Positions 27,050-37,527 are shown, numbered from the stretch's first letter. The stretch is 60,660 bases of DNA from Alteromonas sp. ALT199 (GCF_018619335.1 NZ_JAHHDX010000024.1:1-60660), one strand, 5' to 3'. Notes: generated from the sequence alone by a model not told the origin. Translations and numbers: made by a program.

Positions 27050-30000
27050 CTATTTAGCGATTACAGGAAGGCCAGCAGTCCACGGTCCACCAGCATCAAC
27101 CACAGCTTGTTGCAGCTTAGGTACCGCAGTATTTTGCAGAGTACTGATGCGCGTTATCACGCTATCTAGGCTGTCTTGAGCATAACCAAGCTGACTTTTG
27201 TGCTGCTGTGTAGGCCCATAAGATGAACCTAACGCAGAACGTGCATAGCGCAAACGGCTCATGATATTTGCAGGCTTAATGCCCATTCTATCGCGAGATT
27301 TAAGACCGTAAAACGCTCTATTCACTTCATTTATCTCATCTTGAATCGCAGCAAATTGGGCTTCAAGTTTAGCCACATCATTTGGCGTGCGGTCGATAGC
27401 TGTGCGCAACAGAGCCATTGTATCTTTAAGCTGCGTCAGCACTGTTGTTGAAGAAAGTGCACGTTTTTGCGCCCCGCTTACCTTGTCTGAATAGGCAGCT
27501 ATTTCTTCATAAGTAGCACCTTCAAGCGCACCTTGAACAATAGGCTTAAGTTCAAACGAAACAGGTTCAGAAAGTGGTGTTACCTTAGCATCGACGCGCT
27601 TGAACAAGGTAGCAGTATAGGTGCCGGGCAACGCCATAAGACCTCTGTCTTTGCTTTCTTTACCAGTAAGCGGGCTCGTCGATGTATGCTTCATATCCCA
27701 GGTAATGCGATGTAAGCCTTTTTTCGCTTTACCCTCAACGCGCTTAATAACGTCTCCGTCGCTGTCGCGTACCTCAACATAGACTGCAGGCGCCGCTTCT
27801 TGGTTTTCTGCTTCCACGACTTCCCAGCTTGGGTATTTAGGGTACTTCTTATCTTCTATTAACTTCTTCTCTGCTTCTTGGCGCTTTTCTTTTGCCGTAA
27901 GCAAACTGTCTTTAAGGTAATAGGTGAAGGTTGCACCGTGCTCAGGGTTCTCAGCAACAAAGCGGTCGTCGCCGTCAGAGTCAGTGTGATTGTCATCTAG
28001 CTGGAACCATTTAACTGGGCGGCTTGGCCCAAACAAAATGGCATCTTGCTGCATAGACTTCTTCGTTAACGTACGCAGCGGCGCGTAGTCATCAAGAATA
28101 TAAATACCTCGACCAAAGGTACCTGCCACTAAGTCATTCTCTCGGCGCTGTATTTTAACATCGCGAGTTGAAATGGTCGGCATACCACCGTCTAACTCAA
28201 CCCAATCTTTGCCGCCATCTACCGAGAAAAATACACCAAACTCTGTACCGATAAAGAGCAAGTCTTTGTTAACATGGTCTTGCACAATACGCCAAACTAG
28301 GTGCTTCTCAGGCAGGTCTTCAGCCAATGAAGTCCAGCTTTTACCTAAGTTAGTCGATTTAATAAGATAGGGTTTATAGTCGCCATATTTGTGGTTATCC
28401 AGCGCGACATATACGGTATTTGGGTCGAATAAGTCAGCGCGAATATCATTCACATACGAATTAGCAGGAATGCCTCTAATGTCGTCTAACTCAATTTTTT
28501 TCCACGACTTGCCGCCGTTGGTGGTGACTTGGATTATCCCGTCGTCAGTGCCTGCCCACAAAATGTTTTCATCCACTGGGCTTTCAGCAAAATTAGCAAT
28601 GGTATGGAATTCGGTCATGGCATATAAATCCCAACCGGCTTCTACCGACCATGTACGCCCCATCAATGGCGAGTGCATACGATTACCGTTTTTCGTTAAA
28701 TCGCCTGATACTGGCGTCCAGCTATCACCGCGATCATCGCTTCGCCACACCCGCTGCGAAGCAAAGTAAATACGCGCTGGGTCGTGAGCTGAAACATTAA
28801 TAGGGGCATCCCAGTTATATCGCTCCGCTGGGTCGCCTGGCAGCGGCTGTGGCTTAATGTATACCCCTTCACGAGTTTTCATATCCACGCGGGTTAAGTT
28901 GCCCTGCTGCCATTGAGAATACATGATGTCTGGGTTGCCCGGCTCTGTCGCCGGACCGTGACCATCACCACCTAACGTTAAGAACCAGTCTTTGTTCTTT
29001 ATTCCCTCTTCTCGCTTAGTGCGCGAAGGGCCGCCTTGTGTAGAGTTATCCTGTGCGCCAGCGTAAATCTTATAAAACGGCTTAGAGTCGTCTGGCGCTA
29101 CTTTATAGAACTGGGTTAGTGGAAGGTTCGCCATAAAGCGCCAGTTGGCCATTCTGTCGTGAGACATGTAAATACCACCATCAGACCCCATTAACACAAA
29201 GTCTGGGTCTGTAGGATGGAATGCCATAGCGTGATCGTCTACGTGCTTGCGCTTAGTATTAATAGGCGTCCATGTTTTACCGCCATCGTCTGATACTTTA
29301 CTGTAGTTGCTGGCGATATAAACGCGGTCAAACTGATGCTGATCTGCAAAAATTTCTTGATAATAGTGAGGGCCGGTTCCGCCGCCCACTTCATCTGACA
29401 TCTTACTCCAGCTCGCGCCTTGGTCGGCTGAGCGATAAAAACCACCACCGCGATTATCGGTTTCAATAGTGGCATAGATCACATCTGGGTTAATAGGCGA
29501 TATAGCCATGCCTATTTTACCCATATTCCCTTGCGGCAAGCCGGTTTTAAGCTCGGTCCAGGTTTCGCCACCATCGTTTGAGGTATGAATACCTGCACCT
29601 TCGTTTGTACCTACATAGGCGCCAATTGAGCGTTGACGAGCCCACGTAGCCGCATAAAGTTTATCTGGGTTGCGCGGGTCGATAAGTAAGGATGTTACGC
29701 CCGTCCATTTGTCAGTGGGCTTGAGCACTTGCTTCCAAGTTTCCCCACCATCGGTAGTTTTATACAAGCCGCGCTCGCCGCCGCCACTCCAAAGTGGCCC
29801 TTGAGCTGAAACCCACACGATATCTGGGTTGGTAGGATGGATAATAATGTCTGAAACGTGCTCTGACTTTTTCAGCCCCATGTTTTTCCAGGTCTGTCCG
29901 CCATCTAACGACTTGTAAACACCGTCGCCGAAGCTGATGTGACGACCACCGTTATTTTCGCCCGTTCCAACCCAAATGATATTTGAGTTGCTTGGTGCAA

Positions 30001-30304
30001 TAGTCACATCACCAATAGAATAAACAGGTTGATCGTCGAAGATGGGCTCCCACGTTGTGCCCGCGTTGGTGGTTTTCCAGACGCCGCCAGAACCAACCGC
30101 GGTGTACCAAGTAGAGGGATCGTTCTGGTCAATTGCAATATCGGCTATTCGGCCCGACATGTAGGCAGGCCCGATGTTTCTAAGCTCCATGGCTTTAAAC
30201 GTTGAGCTACTGAAAATACCGTCTTTATCATCTTTGTCTGCGTAGGTGGGTGAGCATGAAAGTGCAATTGATACCGCAACTGCCGCTTTTAGAAGCTTTC
30301 TCAT
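27050..30304 (-). CDS. Large secreted sortilin/BNR-like beta-propeller protein
   Basis: A 1084-residue exported protein with signal peptide MRKLLKAAVAVSIALSCSPTYA. From about residue 35 to 740 it repeats Asp-box units (for example SLDGGQTWKNMG, TTDGGETWKQV, SNDGGETWTEL, SADQGASWSKM, SDDGGKTWTPI, TNGGKSWKKI, SVDGGKDWVEL), indicating a VPS10/sortilin- or BNR-type propeller. A C-terminal part of about 340 residues contains a beta-sandwich-like region (VYVEVRDSDGDVIKRV, GTYTATLFKRV) and a long helical end. Proteins with this architecture are often named glycosyl hydrolases, but no catalytic residues can be assigned here and none should be assumed. It is monocistronic, with its own terminator. Confidence 0.83.
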   Translation of the reverse strand: MRKLLKAAVAVSIALSCSPTYADKDDKDGIFSSSTFKAMELRNIGPAYMSGRIADIAIDQNDPSTWYTAVGSGGVWKTTNAGTTWEPIFDDQPVYSIGDVTIAPSNSNIIWVGTGENNGGRHISFGDGVYKSLDGGQTWKNMGLKKSEHVSDIIIHPTNPDIVWVSAQGPLWSGGGERGLYKTTDGGETWKQVLKPTDKWTGVTSLLIDPRNPDKLYAATWARQRSIGAYVGTNEGAGIHTSNDGGETWTELKTGLPQGNMGKIGMAISPINPDVIYATIETDNRGGGFYRSADQGASWSKMSDEVGGGTGPHYYQEIFADQHQFDRVYIASNYSKVSDDGGKTWTPINTKRKHVDDHAMAFHPTDPDFVLMGSDGGIYMSHDRMANWRFMANLPLTQFYKVAPDDSKPFYKIYAGAQDNSTQGGPSRTKREEGIKNKDWFLTLGGDGHGPATEPGNPDIMYSQWQQGNLTRVDMKTREGVYIKPQPLPGDPAERYNWDAPINVSAHDPARIYFASQRVWRSDDRGDSWTPVSGDLTKNGNRMHSPLMGRTWSVEAGWDLYAMTEFHTIANFAESPVDENILWAGTDDGIIQVTTNGGKSWKKIELDDIRGIPANSYVNDIRADLFDPNTVYVALDNHKYGDYKPYLIKSTNLGKSWTSLAEDLPEKHLVWRIVQDHVNKDLLFIGTEFGVFFSVDGGKDWVELDGGMPTISTRDVKIQRRENDLVAGTFGRGIYILDDYAPLRTLTKKSMQQDAILFGPSRPVKWFQLDDNHTDSDGDDRFVAENPEHGATFTYYLKDSLLTAKEKRQEAEKKLIEDKKYPKYPSWEVVEAENQEAAPAVYVEVRDSDGDVIKRVEGKAKKGLHRITWDMKHTSTSPLTGKESKDRGLMALPGTYTATLFKRVDAKVTPLSEPVSFELKPIVQGALEGATYEEIAAYSDKVSGAQKRALSSTTVLTQLKDTMALLRTAIDRTPNDVAKLEAQFAAIQDEINEVNRAFYGLKSRDRMGIKPANIMSRLRYARSALGSSYGPTQQHKSQLGYAQDSLDSVITRISTLQNTAVPKLQQAVVDAGGPWTAGLPVIAK

Positions 30305-30500
30305 TATTATTATCCAATGTGTGTTGGTAGAGCATTATGCTCTGTTTGAATTGTAGTATTACCAGCTATAGCATTACTATTAATACTCAAAGTTACAATG
30401 TAACACACGACCAACAGCACAATACTAGAGTTAAATACATTGAGCGCCCGCCACACTTTATTTAACATCACCCACCAATAAATAACGATAACAAGATGAT

Positions 30501-32060
30501 ATGCAGATTCAGCTTATAACAATGTTAGCACTGGTAACCTGCCTTATGCTTAGTGCCTGCACGCCCCCACAGCCTGCAAATAAAATAACCATAAGTGGGC
30601 CTTTTGAACCCGTTAATAATGACCCCGCCAGCACGGGCTATATGTTTACAAGAATGCAAGTTTTAGAAACCTTAGTTGAAGTAAACAACCTGGGGCAACT
30701 AGTGCCGGGATTAGCGAGTTCGTGGAAAAGCAATAGTGATTTTACTCAATGGGAATTTACACTTCGCGCTGATGTTCACTTTCATGACGGAGCATTAATG
30801 ACAGCAAACGCTGTCTACAAAAGTCTCGCGGTTGCATTTGGTAAGCCCACACCATTTCCCAAAAACATAATCTCTGATATGGAAGTGACGTCAGACAACA
30901 CTATTGCTTTCACATTGAATCAAAGTTACCGCCCATTTCCTTCATTACTAAGTAACTACACCACGGCTGTTGTTGCCCCTTCTTCATTTGGAAAATTCAA
31001 CAGAATAAAAACACTTGCTGGCACGGGCCCTTATAAAATCTCCCACTTCGAGCCCCCCCACAATATTTCTACCACACGATTTGACAATTATTGGGGCGAG
31101 CCCGCCCATATTGAAAACGTAGAATATATAACAGGGCACCGCTCTGAAACGCGCGCCCTGATGGTTAGAACAGGTCAGGCAGATATCGTTTATAACCTAG
31201 ACCCTGCTTCAGTAACCATGCTTCGAAGCAATAACAACGTTAACGTGTTTAGCGATAGAATTCCCCGCACAACGCTAATTAAACTTAACAGTGGTCACCC
31301 CTTTCTTACAGACGTAAAAGTTAGGCAAGCACTTAGTCTAGCGCTCGATAGAGAGAGCATAGCGCGTGGTGTGATGCGCACTCCCAACATCGCCGCAGAC
31401 CAATTATTTGGCCCTAATATTCGCCAGTGGCACGTTCAATTAACACCTGATGAAACGCTAAAGAAAATTTCTGCGGCACAAGCAAAGCAACAAGCTAGCG
31501 ACCTACTTTCAGATGCCGGTTGGGCGCTTGCTGATGATGGGTATCGCTATAAAGACGGCGCTAGATTAGCGCTTAATATGATTACCTATGCTAACCGTCC
31601 AGAACTCATTACTATAGCCACAGCAATACAAGACCAGTGGGCACAAATTGGCGTAGCGCTTTCGGTCCATATGGAGAATGTTAGCGCTATCCCCTCGGGT
31701 CATGCAGACGGTACATTGGAAACAGCCCTCATGGCGCGAAACTTCGCCAATATCCCTGACCCTTTGGGGATAATGCTTGCCGATTTCTCAACAATAAAAG
31801 GTGGCGACTGGGGGCCAATGAATTGGCGCAACGACACCGTATTTAGCAACCTGAATCTGTTAAGCCGCACGACAAACGATGAGACCTACAACCGCCTTAT
31901 TGAGTCTGTCATGAGTGAAATCCGTAGAGATGTACCGCTTATACCTGTTATGTATTATGTTCAGCAAACTGCAACGTCGAATAGGTTAAGAAACTTCAGC
32001 TTCGACCCCTATGAACGCTCTTTTCGTGTTTCACAAATGACTATAGCGCCTAATCAATGA
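30501..32060 (+). CDS. Peptide-type ABC transporter substrate-binding lipoprotein
   Basis: A 519-residue family 5 solute-binding protein. The lipobox LMLSAC gives Cys20 as the lipidated residue. The family signature VEVNNLGQLVPGLASSWKSNSDFTQWEFTLRADVHFHDG-like region (residues about 55-95) is present, followed by GTGPYKISHFE, VRQALSLALDRESIA and a C-terminal EIRRDVPLIPVMYY. Such proteins bind peptides, nickel or opines in the periplasm and deliver them to the permease pair. Four genes follow in close order with 4-base overlaps. The first permease is frameshifted, so uptake through this complex may be lost unless the break is a sequence error. Confidence 0.87.
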   Translation: MQIQLITMLALVTCLMLSACTPPQPANKITISGPFEPVNNDPASTGYMFTRMQVLETLVEVNNLGQLVPGLASSWKSNSDFTQWEFTLRADVHFHDGALMTANAVYKSLAVAFGKPTPFPKNIISDMEVTSDNTIAFTLNQSYRPFPSLLSNYTTAVVAPSSFGKFNRIKTLAGTGPYKISHFEPPHNISTTRFDNYWGEPAHIENVEYITGHRSETRALMVRTGQADIVYNLDPASVTMLRSNNNVNVFSDRIPRTTLIKLNSGHPFLTDVKVRQALSLALDRESIARGVMRTPNIAADQLFGPNIRQWHVQLTPDETLKKISAAQAKQQASDLLSDAGWALADDGYRYKDGARLALNMITYANRPELITIATAIQDQWAQIGVALSVHMENVSAIPSGHADGTLETALMARNFANIPDPLGIMLADFSTIKGGDWGPMNWRNDTVFSNLNLLSRTTNDETYNRLIESVMSEIRRDVPLIPVMYYVQQTATSNRLRNFSFDPYERSFRVSQMTIAPNQ

Positions 32061-33018
32061 AAAAGATCCTCTATCAGCGTCTGCTTCAAGCGCTTCTAAT
32101 GGCTTGGAGCGTAGGTACACTTACCTTTGTATTAACTCGGTCACTGCCTGGCGATATGGCATATAAAATTGCAGCGGGTCGATACGGCGATGATGCAGTA
32201 TCAAGCAGTGCGGCAAAAGCCGTAGCCGAAGAGCTTGGGCTGCATAAAAGTGGACTTGAACAGTACCTTTCATGGATGGCAGATTTAGCAACGCTAGATT
32301 TAGGAACAAGTTTAGTGACTGGCGCTCCTATTATTTACGAGCTTCAAAACCAACTTTCATATACGCTTGTACTCGCTGGTCTCGCGATTATAGTATCTGC
32401 ACTTATTGCGTTTCCTTTGGGCATTTATAGCGGAATAAAAAGCGCTAATAATCCGCATTCTACGTTTGACCATTCAGTACTGGCATTTTCTACGTTTCTT
32501 AGGTCCCAACCCGTATTTTGCCTAGGTTTAATACTCATATTTATTTTCGCATTAGAACTGAATTGGTTGCCTGTGGCAGGTTCCTCTGGGTTTGTTTACA
32601 CCATATTACCTGTTATCACGCTTGGGTTATCTCTTGCCGCTATTTCAAACCGTGTTATTCGCAATAGCACTGTTAGTGCACTTCACTCTGGTTACTTTCA
32701 TTTTGCAAAAATTAAAGGGCTTAGCCCTTTTCACGCATTCAGACGTCACGCGCTACCCACATCGTCGTGCCGGCATTAGCGTTTATGGGGGTTCAACTTA
32801 TTGGCTTGATTGAAGGCGTGATTATGATTGAAAGTCTTTTTGCCTGGCCGGGAATTGGTCATGGTTTATCTCACGCGGTATTTGCACGTGATGTACCTAT
32901 GCTACAGGGCACTGCCCTGCTAATGGGCTTTTTGTTTGTATCAGTTAATACGCTTGTCGATTTAAGCCAGTACGCCTTAGACCCAAGAGTAAGAGACAAT
33001 ACAGGTAAACACCCATGA
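32057..33018 (+). pseudogene. ABC permease 1 (DppB-like), frameshifted
   Basis: The first reading frame begins at the ATG overlapping the binding-protein stop codon and runs 240 codons through the expected membrane helices and RNSTVSALHSGYFHFAKIKGLSP, ending with PTSSCRH and a premature stop at 32777-32779. The conserved remainder (VPALAFMGVQLIGLIEGVIMIESLFAWPGIG, through YALDPRV) continues in the next frame to 33018. Losing one base near 32759-32761 explains the switch: restoring an A gives PTIVVPALAFMG, an uninterrupted DppB-type junction (the loop between the last helices). The rest of the operon is intact, so this could be a recent mutation or a base-calling error. If real it would disable the importer. 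Confidence 0.8.
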
Positions 33019-33926
33019 AAAGCTTTTCAGTCACTAAGATAATTGGCATTTCACTATTGGGCTTGCTTGTGCTGATTTCACTAGGTGAACCTATATTATT
33101 GGGGCAAGACGGCAACAAACAAAACCTAAACGCTATACTACAGCCTCCTAATGCACAGCATTTTTTGGGCACCGACCATTATGGCAGGGACATGTTGGCT
33201 AGGGTTTCAGAAGGACTTCGTATATCGTTGTCACTTGCTGCGCTTTGCGTGTTTAGCTCATCAATAATGGGGGTAGCAGCAGGCGTGATCGCCGCTTGGC
33301 GTAAAGGTTGGGTCGATACACTTCTTAACTTTACTGCTAACACACTTTTAGCGCTGCCAGGGTTGGTACTTGTTTTACTTTTCGCAGCGATAGTGCCTGG
33401 CTCTTTTATCATGCTTTATATGTCCATCTCTATCGTCTTGGCTGTTGAATATTTTCGTTTAGTACGCGCCAGCACGTTAACGATAATAGATAGCCCAGCC
33501 CTTGAGTGCGATATGCTCATGGGCTTCGGCAAGGGTTATTTATTTAAAACACATATTTGGCCTGCCATAAAAAAAGACGTGCTTTCTCTTGCAGCGTTTG
33601 GTGCATCGACTTCTATCATCGCCATGGCGTCGGTAGGCTTTGTGTATGTAGGGCTAAAGCCCCCTAGCCCGGAACTTGGTTTAATGATTGTTGAACTTTT
33701 CCCTTATTATCACGAGACTCCTTGGCTGCTTGCTCAACCAATCGCAACGTTATTTACCTTGGTATTAGGCTTTCAATTACTTATAAATGATGAAGATAGC
33801 AGCCGAAATCCGTTACATAGTTATTGGCGGTCTGCTCCCGCACTTGCCAACACACCTGCGCATACAGGCGCTGAATCTCCCATAAATAAATCGCCTACCA
33901 GCAAAACGCCGGAGCACAACGCGTGA
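33015..33926 (+). CDS. ABC transporter permease 2 (DppC-like)
   Basis: A 303-residue inner-membrane permease. Its start overlaps the stop of the permease 1 remnant (ATGA). Typical DppC features are the early NAQHFLGTDHYGRDMLAR segment and the cytoplasmic coupling loop DSPALECDMLMGFGKGYLFKTHIWPAIKK, where EAA-type residues contact the ATPase. Six membrane helices are predicted. The C-terminal tail (about 40 residues, NTPAHTGAESPINKSPT-like) is hydrophilic and low complexity, beyond the usual length. It overlaps the ATPase gene by 4 bases (GTGA). It should pair with permease 1 to form the channel. Confidence 0.85.
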   Translation: MKSFSVTKIIGISLLGLLVLISLGEPILLGQDGNKQNLNAILQPPNAQHFLGTDHYGRDMLARVSEGLRISLSLAALCVFSSSIMGVAAGVIAAWRKGWVDTLLNFTANTLLALPGLVLVLLFAAIVPGSFIMLYMSISIVLAVEYFRLVRASTLTIIDSPALECDMLMGFGKGYLFKTHIWPAIKKDVLSLAAFGASTSIIAMASVGFVYVGLKPPSPELGLMIVELFPYYHETPWLLAQPIATLFTLVLGFQLLINDEDSSRNPLHSYWRSAPALANTPAHTGAESPINKSPTSKTPEHNA

Positions 33927-35329
33927 GTCAACTTATAGCTATTAAAGACTTAAGCATTTACGCGGGCAATACAGCGATAATTGAAAATCTATCACTGATC
34001 CTATCTCAAGGTGAAACGCTCACAGTATTGGGTGAAACTGGGGCGGGAAAAAGTCTTTTGGCACAAGCTATCATGGGGGACTTACCTTCTTCGTTAGAAG
34101 CGAGGGGAACTGTTTCCGTCAACGGTATAGATATGCTTAGTGATAACCTCCCTGCTATCAATAAAAAGTTGCAGCGCGAAAGAATGTGGGGCACAAGCAT
34201 GGTTATGCTTCCTCAAGAGCCATGGCGTTCGCTAAGCCCAATGATGCAGGTCTGCCATCAGCTTGCCGAAGTGTTTCAATTCAACCAGAAACAAGATAAA
34301 CACGCCGCGAGCCGCCGTGCGAAACAAGAGCTCGAACAATGGTCACTTGGCAAACATTGGCAAAAAGTGCCCTCACAACTCTCCGGAGGAATGGCGCAGC
34401 GTGTAGCGTTTGCATGCGCTTCAGCCACACAAGCTCCATTATTTATTGCCGATGAGCCGACCAAAGGGCTTGATGCTAGCAGAAAAATCGACATCATTGC
34501 TCAGCTAAAGCGAAAGGCTAACGAAGGAACGCTTTTAACTATCACTCATGATATTGCAGTTGCAAAAGCATTGGGCGGTAGATGTATAGTGCTTAAAAAT
34601 GGAAAGCTTATTGAAGAAAACGATACGCACCGACTTATTTCTCAACCAAAGACCAGTTATTCAAAATTATTGGTATCTTCATCACCTGAACACTGGCCAA
34701 GTAAAAGCCCAGCGTCTAGCCGCTTTAAGCCTTTTTTAACAGTAGAGAATCTAAGCATACAGAGAGGCGCTGAAGAAATTTTCTCAAACGTTAATTTTAC
34801 CTTAGGGAAAGGCGAAATCGTTGGATTAAGTGGCGAAAGTGGTAGTGGTAAAACGTCTCTAGGCGATGCCTTGCTAGGTCTTCTTCCTTACAAAGGTGAA
34901 ATTCGTTTCCACTATCCGTTACCTCGCCACCAAAAACTGAAACTATACCAAGACCCGCCCAGCGCGTTTGCAGAACACGTAACCTTACAGCGTTTAATTG
35001 ATGATTTATTGAAGCTACATAAAATACCTGAGCATGACGCAGTTGAGTTGGCATCAAGTATTGGTTTAGATTCAACGATCTTTGGGCGCACAGCATTAGA
35101 CGTCAGCGGCGGTGAACTTCAACGAGTGGCACTTTTACGAGCATTGATGCTAAAACCCAAGCTGCTAATTGCAGACGAACCCACGTCAAGGCTAGACCCT
35201 ATCACTAGTAAAAAAATTACGCTGCTACTTGTCGACAAATGTAGGGAATTTAACTGCAGCTTGCTCCTAATAAGTCATGATAGAGGCCAGTTGGAAAAAG
35301 CGTGCGACCGCGTTGTTTCCCTTAGGTAA
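33923..35329 (+). CDS. Fused tandem ABC ATPase (DppD-DppF-like)
   Basis: A 468-residue protein holding two complete ATP-binding domains, starting at GTG overlapped with the permease stop. Domain 1 has Walker A GETGAGKS, signature LSGGMAQR and Walker B LFIADEPTKGLDAS. Domain 2 has Walker A GESGSGKT, a Q-loop in KLYQDPPSAF, signature VSGGELQR and Walker B LLIADEPTSRLDP. Most Dpp/Opp importers use two separate ATPases of about 320 residues each. Here they are fused and each is trimmed to about 235 residues, losing the usual C-terminal oligopeptide extension. It powers the importer formed by the neighbouring genes. Confidence 0.87.
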   Translation: MSQLIAIKDLSIYAGNTAIIENLSLILSQGETLTVLGETGAGKSLLAQAIMGDLPSSLEARGTVSVNGIDMLSDNLPAINKKLQRERMWGTSMVMLPQEPWRSLSPMMQVCHQLAEVFQFNQKQDKHAASRRAKQELEQWSLGKHWQKVPSQLSGGMAQRVAFACASATQAPLFIADEPTKGLDASRKIDIIAQLKRKANEGTLLTITHDIAVAKALGGRCIVLKNGKLIEENDTHRLISQPKTSYSKLLVSSSPEHWPSKSPASSRFKPFLTVENLSIQRGAEEIFSNVNFTLGKGEIVGLSGESGSGKTSLGDALLGLLPYKGEIRFHYPLPRHQKLKLYQDPPSAFAEHVTLQRLIDDLLKLHKIPEHDAVELASSIGLDSTIFGRTALDVSGGELQRVALLRALMLKPKLLIADEPTSRLDPITSKKITLLLVDKCREFNCSLLLISHDRGQLEKACDRVVSLR

Positions 35330-35488
35330 GACTTCTAATTTACCCCTCAGCACAGAAAGCATAGGTAATACTTTGTATCAGTAACCTTACAAAAAACGCA
35401 CAAGAGGGGCAGTGTTGATAACCTTTTGCTGATACACTGTACAGATTAAGTACATTGTTTTGTATTTAGTGCTCGTTGTATTTAGTTA

Positions 35489-37495
35489 GTGTTTGGAAAT
35501 GGCATAGTTTTCGTGAAATTGGTTTCAAGCAGCTTTTGTTTCTTTATTTTGATGCTATCACTTGGTGTACCGGTGGAGGTGCACGCGTCCTTATCTGCAA
35601 CAGAAAAACAGAACAGTTCAGTTCAAACTAACTCTGCCAGCATTGAAGATCTGAAAGAGCATGCATTGACTCTCTATAAGAAAGGTGACTACGAACTAGC
35701 CATTTCGACCTTTCTTACGATTTCTAAAAGATTAGAAGAACAAACAAGCGAAGACGTTTTATCTGTGCTTGGTCGAACCTACACCTATATTGCTCAATCA
35801 TATAAAAGGCTTAAACAGCGAGAGGCAACAGCGGCTTTCTACAGAAAAGCGTTAGCCACTTACAAACGCATTGATAGTAAACGCAATATCGCACGCACTT
35901 TAAATACCTTGGCGGAAGCAGAACGCTACCTTAATAATTTAGATACTGCGCTGAACCTGGTCATGGAAAGCTTGCGTATACACGGGACTATTGACGATGA
36001 AGAAGGCAAGGCCAAAGCGCACATGGGCGCGGCGATTATTTTACGTTACATAGAAAATTACGAACTATCTCTTGAGCATCTGAAGCTAGCTTACGCCTAC
36101 TTCAAACGTGAAAAAAATGCGGTAGGGACAGCAAAAACCGCGAACGAAATTGCCCATCTGTATGTGCGCTTGGCTTCTTTTGAGGAAGCCAAGTCGTTTT
36201 ATGAAGTCGCCCTAAAGTACCCTACTGACCTACTTCCCCCCGCTACCATCGCTACCGCTTTGCGAGAGCTGGCGCAAATCGAAGTGATAGCAGAAAACTA
36301 CCAAAAGGCACGTGACTACGCTAACCGTGCTATGGCTATTTACGATACTCAAAACGCACCTGAGAAAAAAACCGCTGTATTTAGGATCATCGGTGACGCT
36401 TATAAAGGTGAAGGTAACCTCAAACAGGCAGTTCACAATTATCAAACGAGCTTAAATATTGCTAATCAGCTTGATAATGACTTATTTAAAGTAAAAGCAC
36501 TTCTGCCATTAAGTGACGCTTACTTGCAACAAGACTTAGCCGAAAGTGAACGCACTTTTAAAAAAGCGCTTACGTATTCTGAAGGCTTACAAAATAAAAC
36601 CTATCGCTTAGCTGCATTGAAAGGGTTGCGAGAGCTCTACTCTGCTACTGGCCAGTTCCAAGCCGCCCTCGCCTTCGCAGAAAAAGAGCTAACGCTAAGT
36701 GAGCAAATACAGTCTGAAAATAGCGAAAAGCTTCTTGAAAAAGCAAAAGCTAAATTACTGTCGTTCAAATTGGAAAATGAAGTAGAAGCGTTAAAAGAAC
36801 AGACTCGTTTAGACGAGTTAGAAATAACCAGAAAAAACAACGAAATTGAACTATCGCGAAAAGAGCAACAAATAGCCAACCTTCAGCTATCAAAAGAGCG
36901 ATACGCAAAAATTATGTTGTCGCTAATTATCATTGTTTTAGTGACCGTCGCTTTAGCTTTATATCGAAGTTACATTGTATCGCGGCGCAAAAATGAAGAG
37001 CTTCACTATCTAGCCACTCATGACTCGCTAACCGAATGCTATAATAGGCGTTACCTGTTTGACGCGTTGAAAAACCTATTTTCTCAATTACCTTCTTCAA
37101 AGGCGACGTGTCTTGTGATGATAGACATTGATCACTTTAAGAAAATAAATGATGACTTTGGTCATAATAGGGGAGATGACGCACTTAGGAGCGTAGCGCA
37201 CGTATTGCGCAAAAACATTTCAGACGACGACGTGTTAGCTCGATTCGGCGGCGAAGAGTTCTGTATGGTGTTACGCAACACTTCATTAGCCAATGCGTTA
37301 AGTTTAAGTGAAAGAGTACGAACACAAATGGAAAGTCATACCTTTGGGGAAATAAAGTTGACTTGCAGTATTGGTGTTACCTCTCTCACACTTGGCGCTT
37401 CATCGCCCACAGAACTTATCGAGCAGGCTGATAAAGCGCTATTCTTTTCAAAAGCTAACGGTCGCAATCAGGTTAACGCTTACACTTCAAGTTAA
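35489..37495 (+). CDS. TPR-sensor diguanylate cyclase
   Basis: A 668-residue membrane protein. The given GTG start is used, but a GTG at 35513 (KLVSSSFCFF) gives the better signal peptide ending near VEVHA. The periplasmic part (about 50-400) is made of TPR units (for example YTYIAQSYKRLKQREATAAFYRKAL, TLAEAERYLNNLDTAL, AHMGAAIILRYIENYELSLE). A coiled coil of about 70 residues leads to one transmembrane helix (IMLSLIIIVLVTVALAL) and a GGDEF domain with active-site GGEEF at 587-591. It should make cyclic di-GMP in the cytoplasm in response to a periplasmic cue. The RxxD inhibitory site expected just before the active site is absent, so product inhibition may be weak. The neighbours do not suggest its signal. 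Confidence 0.87.
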   Translation: MFGNGIVFVKLVSSSFCFFILMLSLGVPVEVHASLSATEKQNSSVQTNSASIEDLKEHALTLYKKGDYELAISTFLTISKRLEEQTSEDVLSVLGRTYTYIAQSYKRLKQREATAAFYRKALATYKRIDSKRNIARTLNTLAEAERYLNNLDTALNLVMESLRIHGTIDDEEGKAKAHMGAAIILRYIENYELSLEHLKLAYAYFKREKNAVGTAKTANEIAHLYVRLASFEEAKSFYEVALKYPTDLLPPATIATALRELAQIEVIAENYQKARDYANRAMAIYDTQNAPEKKTAVFRIIGDAYKGEGNLKQAVHNYQTSLNIANQLDNDLFKVKALLPLSDAYLQQDLAESERTFKKALTYSEGLQNKTYRLAALKGLRELYSATGQFQAALAFAEKELTLSEQIQSENSEKLLEKAKAKLLSFKLENEVEALKEQTRLDELEITRKNNEIELSRKEQQIANLQLSKERYAKIMLSLIIIVLVTVALALYRSYIVSRRKNEELHYLATHDSLTECYNRRYLFDALKNLFSQLPSSKATCLVMIDIDHFKKINDDFGHNRGDDALRSVAHVLRKNISDDDVLARFGGEEFCMVLRNTSLANALSLSERVRTQMESHTFGEIKLTCSIGVTSLTLGASSPTELIEQADKALFFSKANGRNQVNAYTSS

Positions 37496-37527
37496 GGCAA
37501 GTACTTACGTCAAATAGTGAGTTTGCT

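Noticed and set aside
28389..28769. 126-codon open frame antisense to the beta-propeller gene
   Set aside because: It lies wholly within the coding sequence of the large propeller gene, whose Asp-box repeats continue across it. The opposite frame is open by chance.
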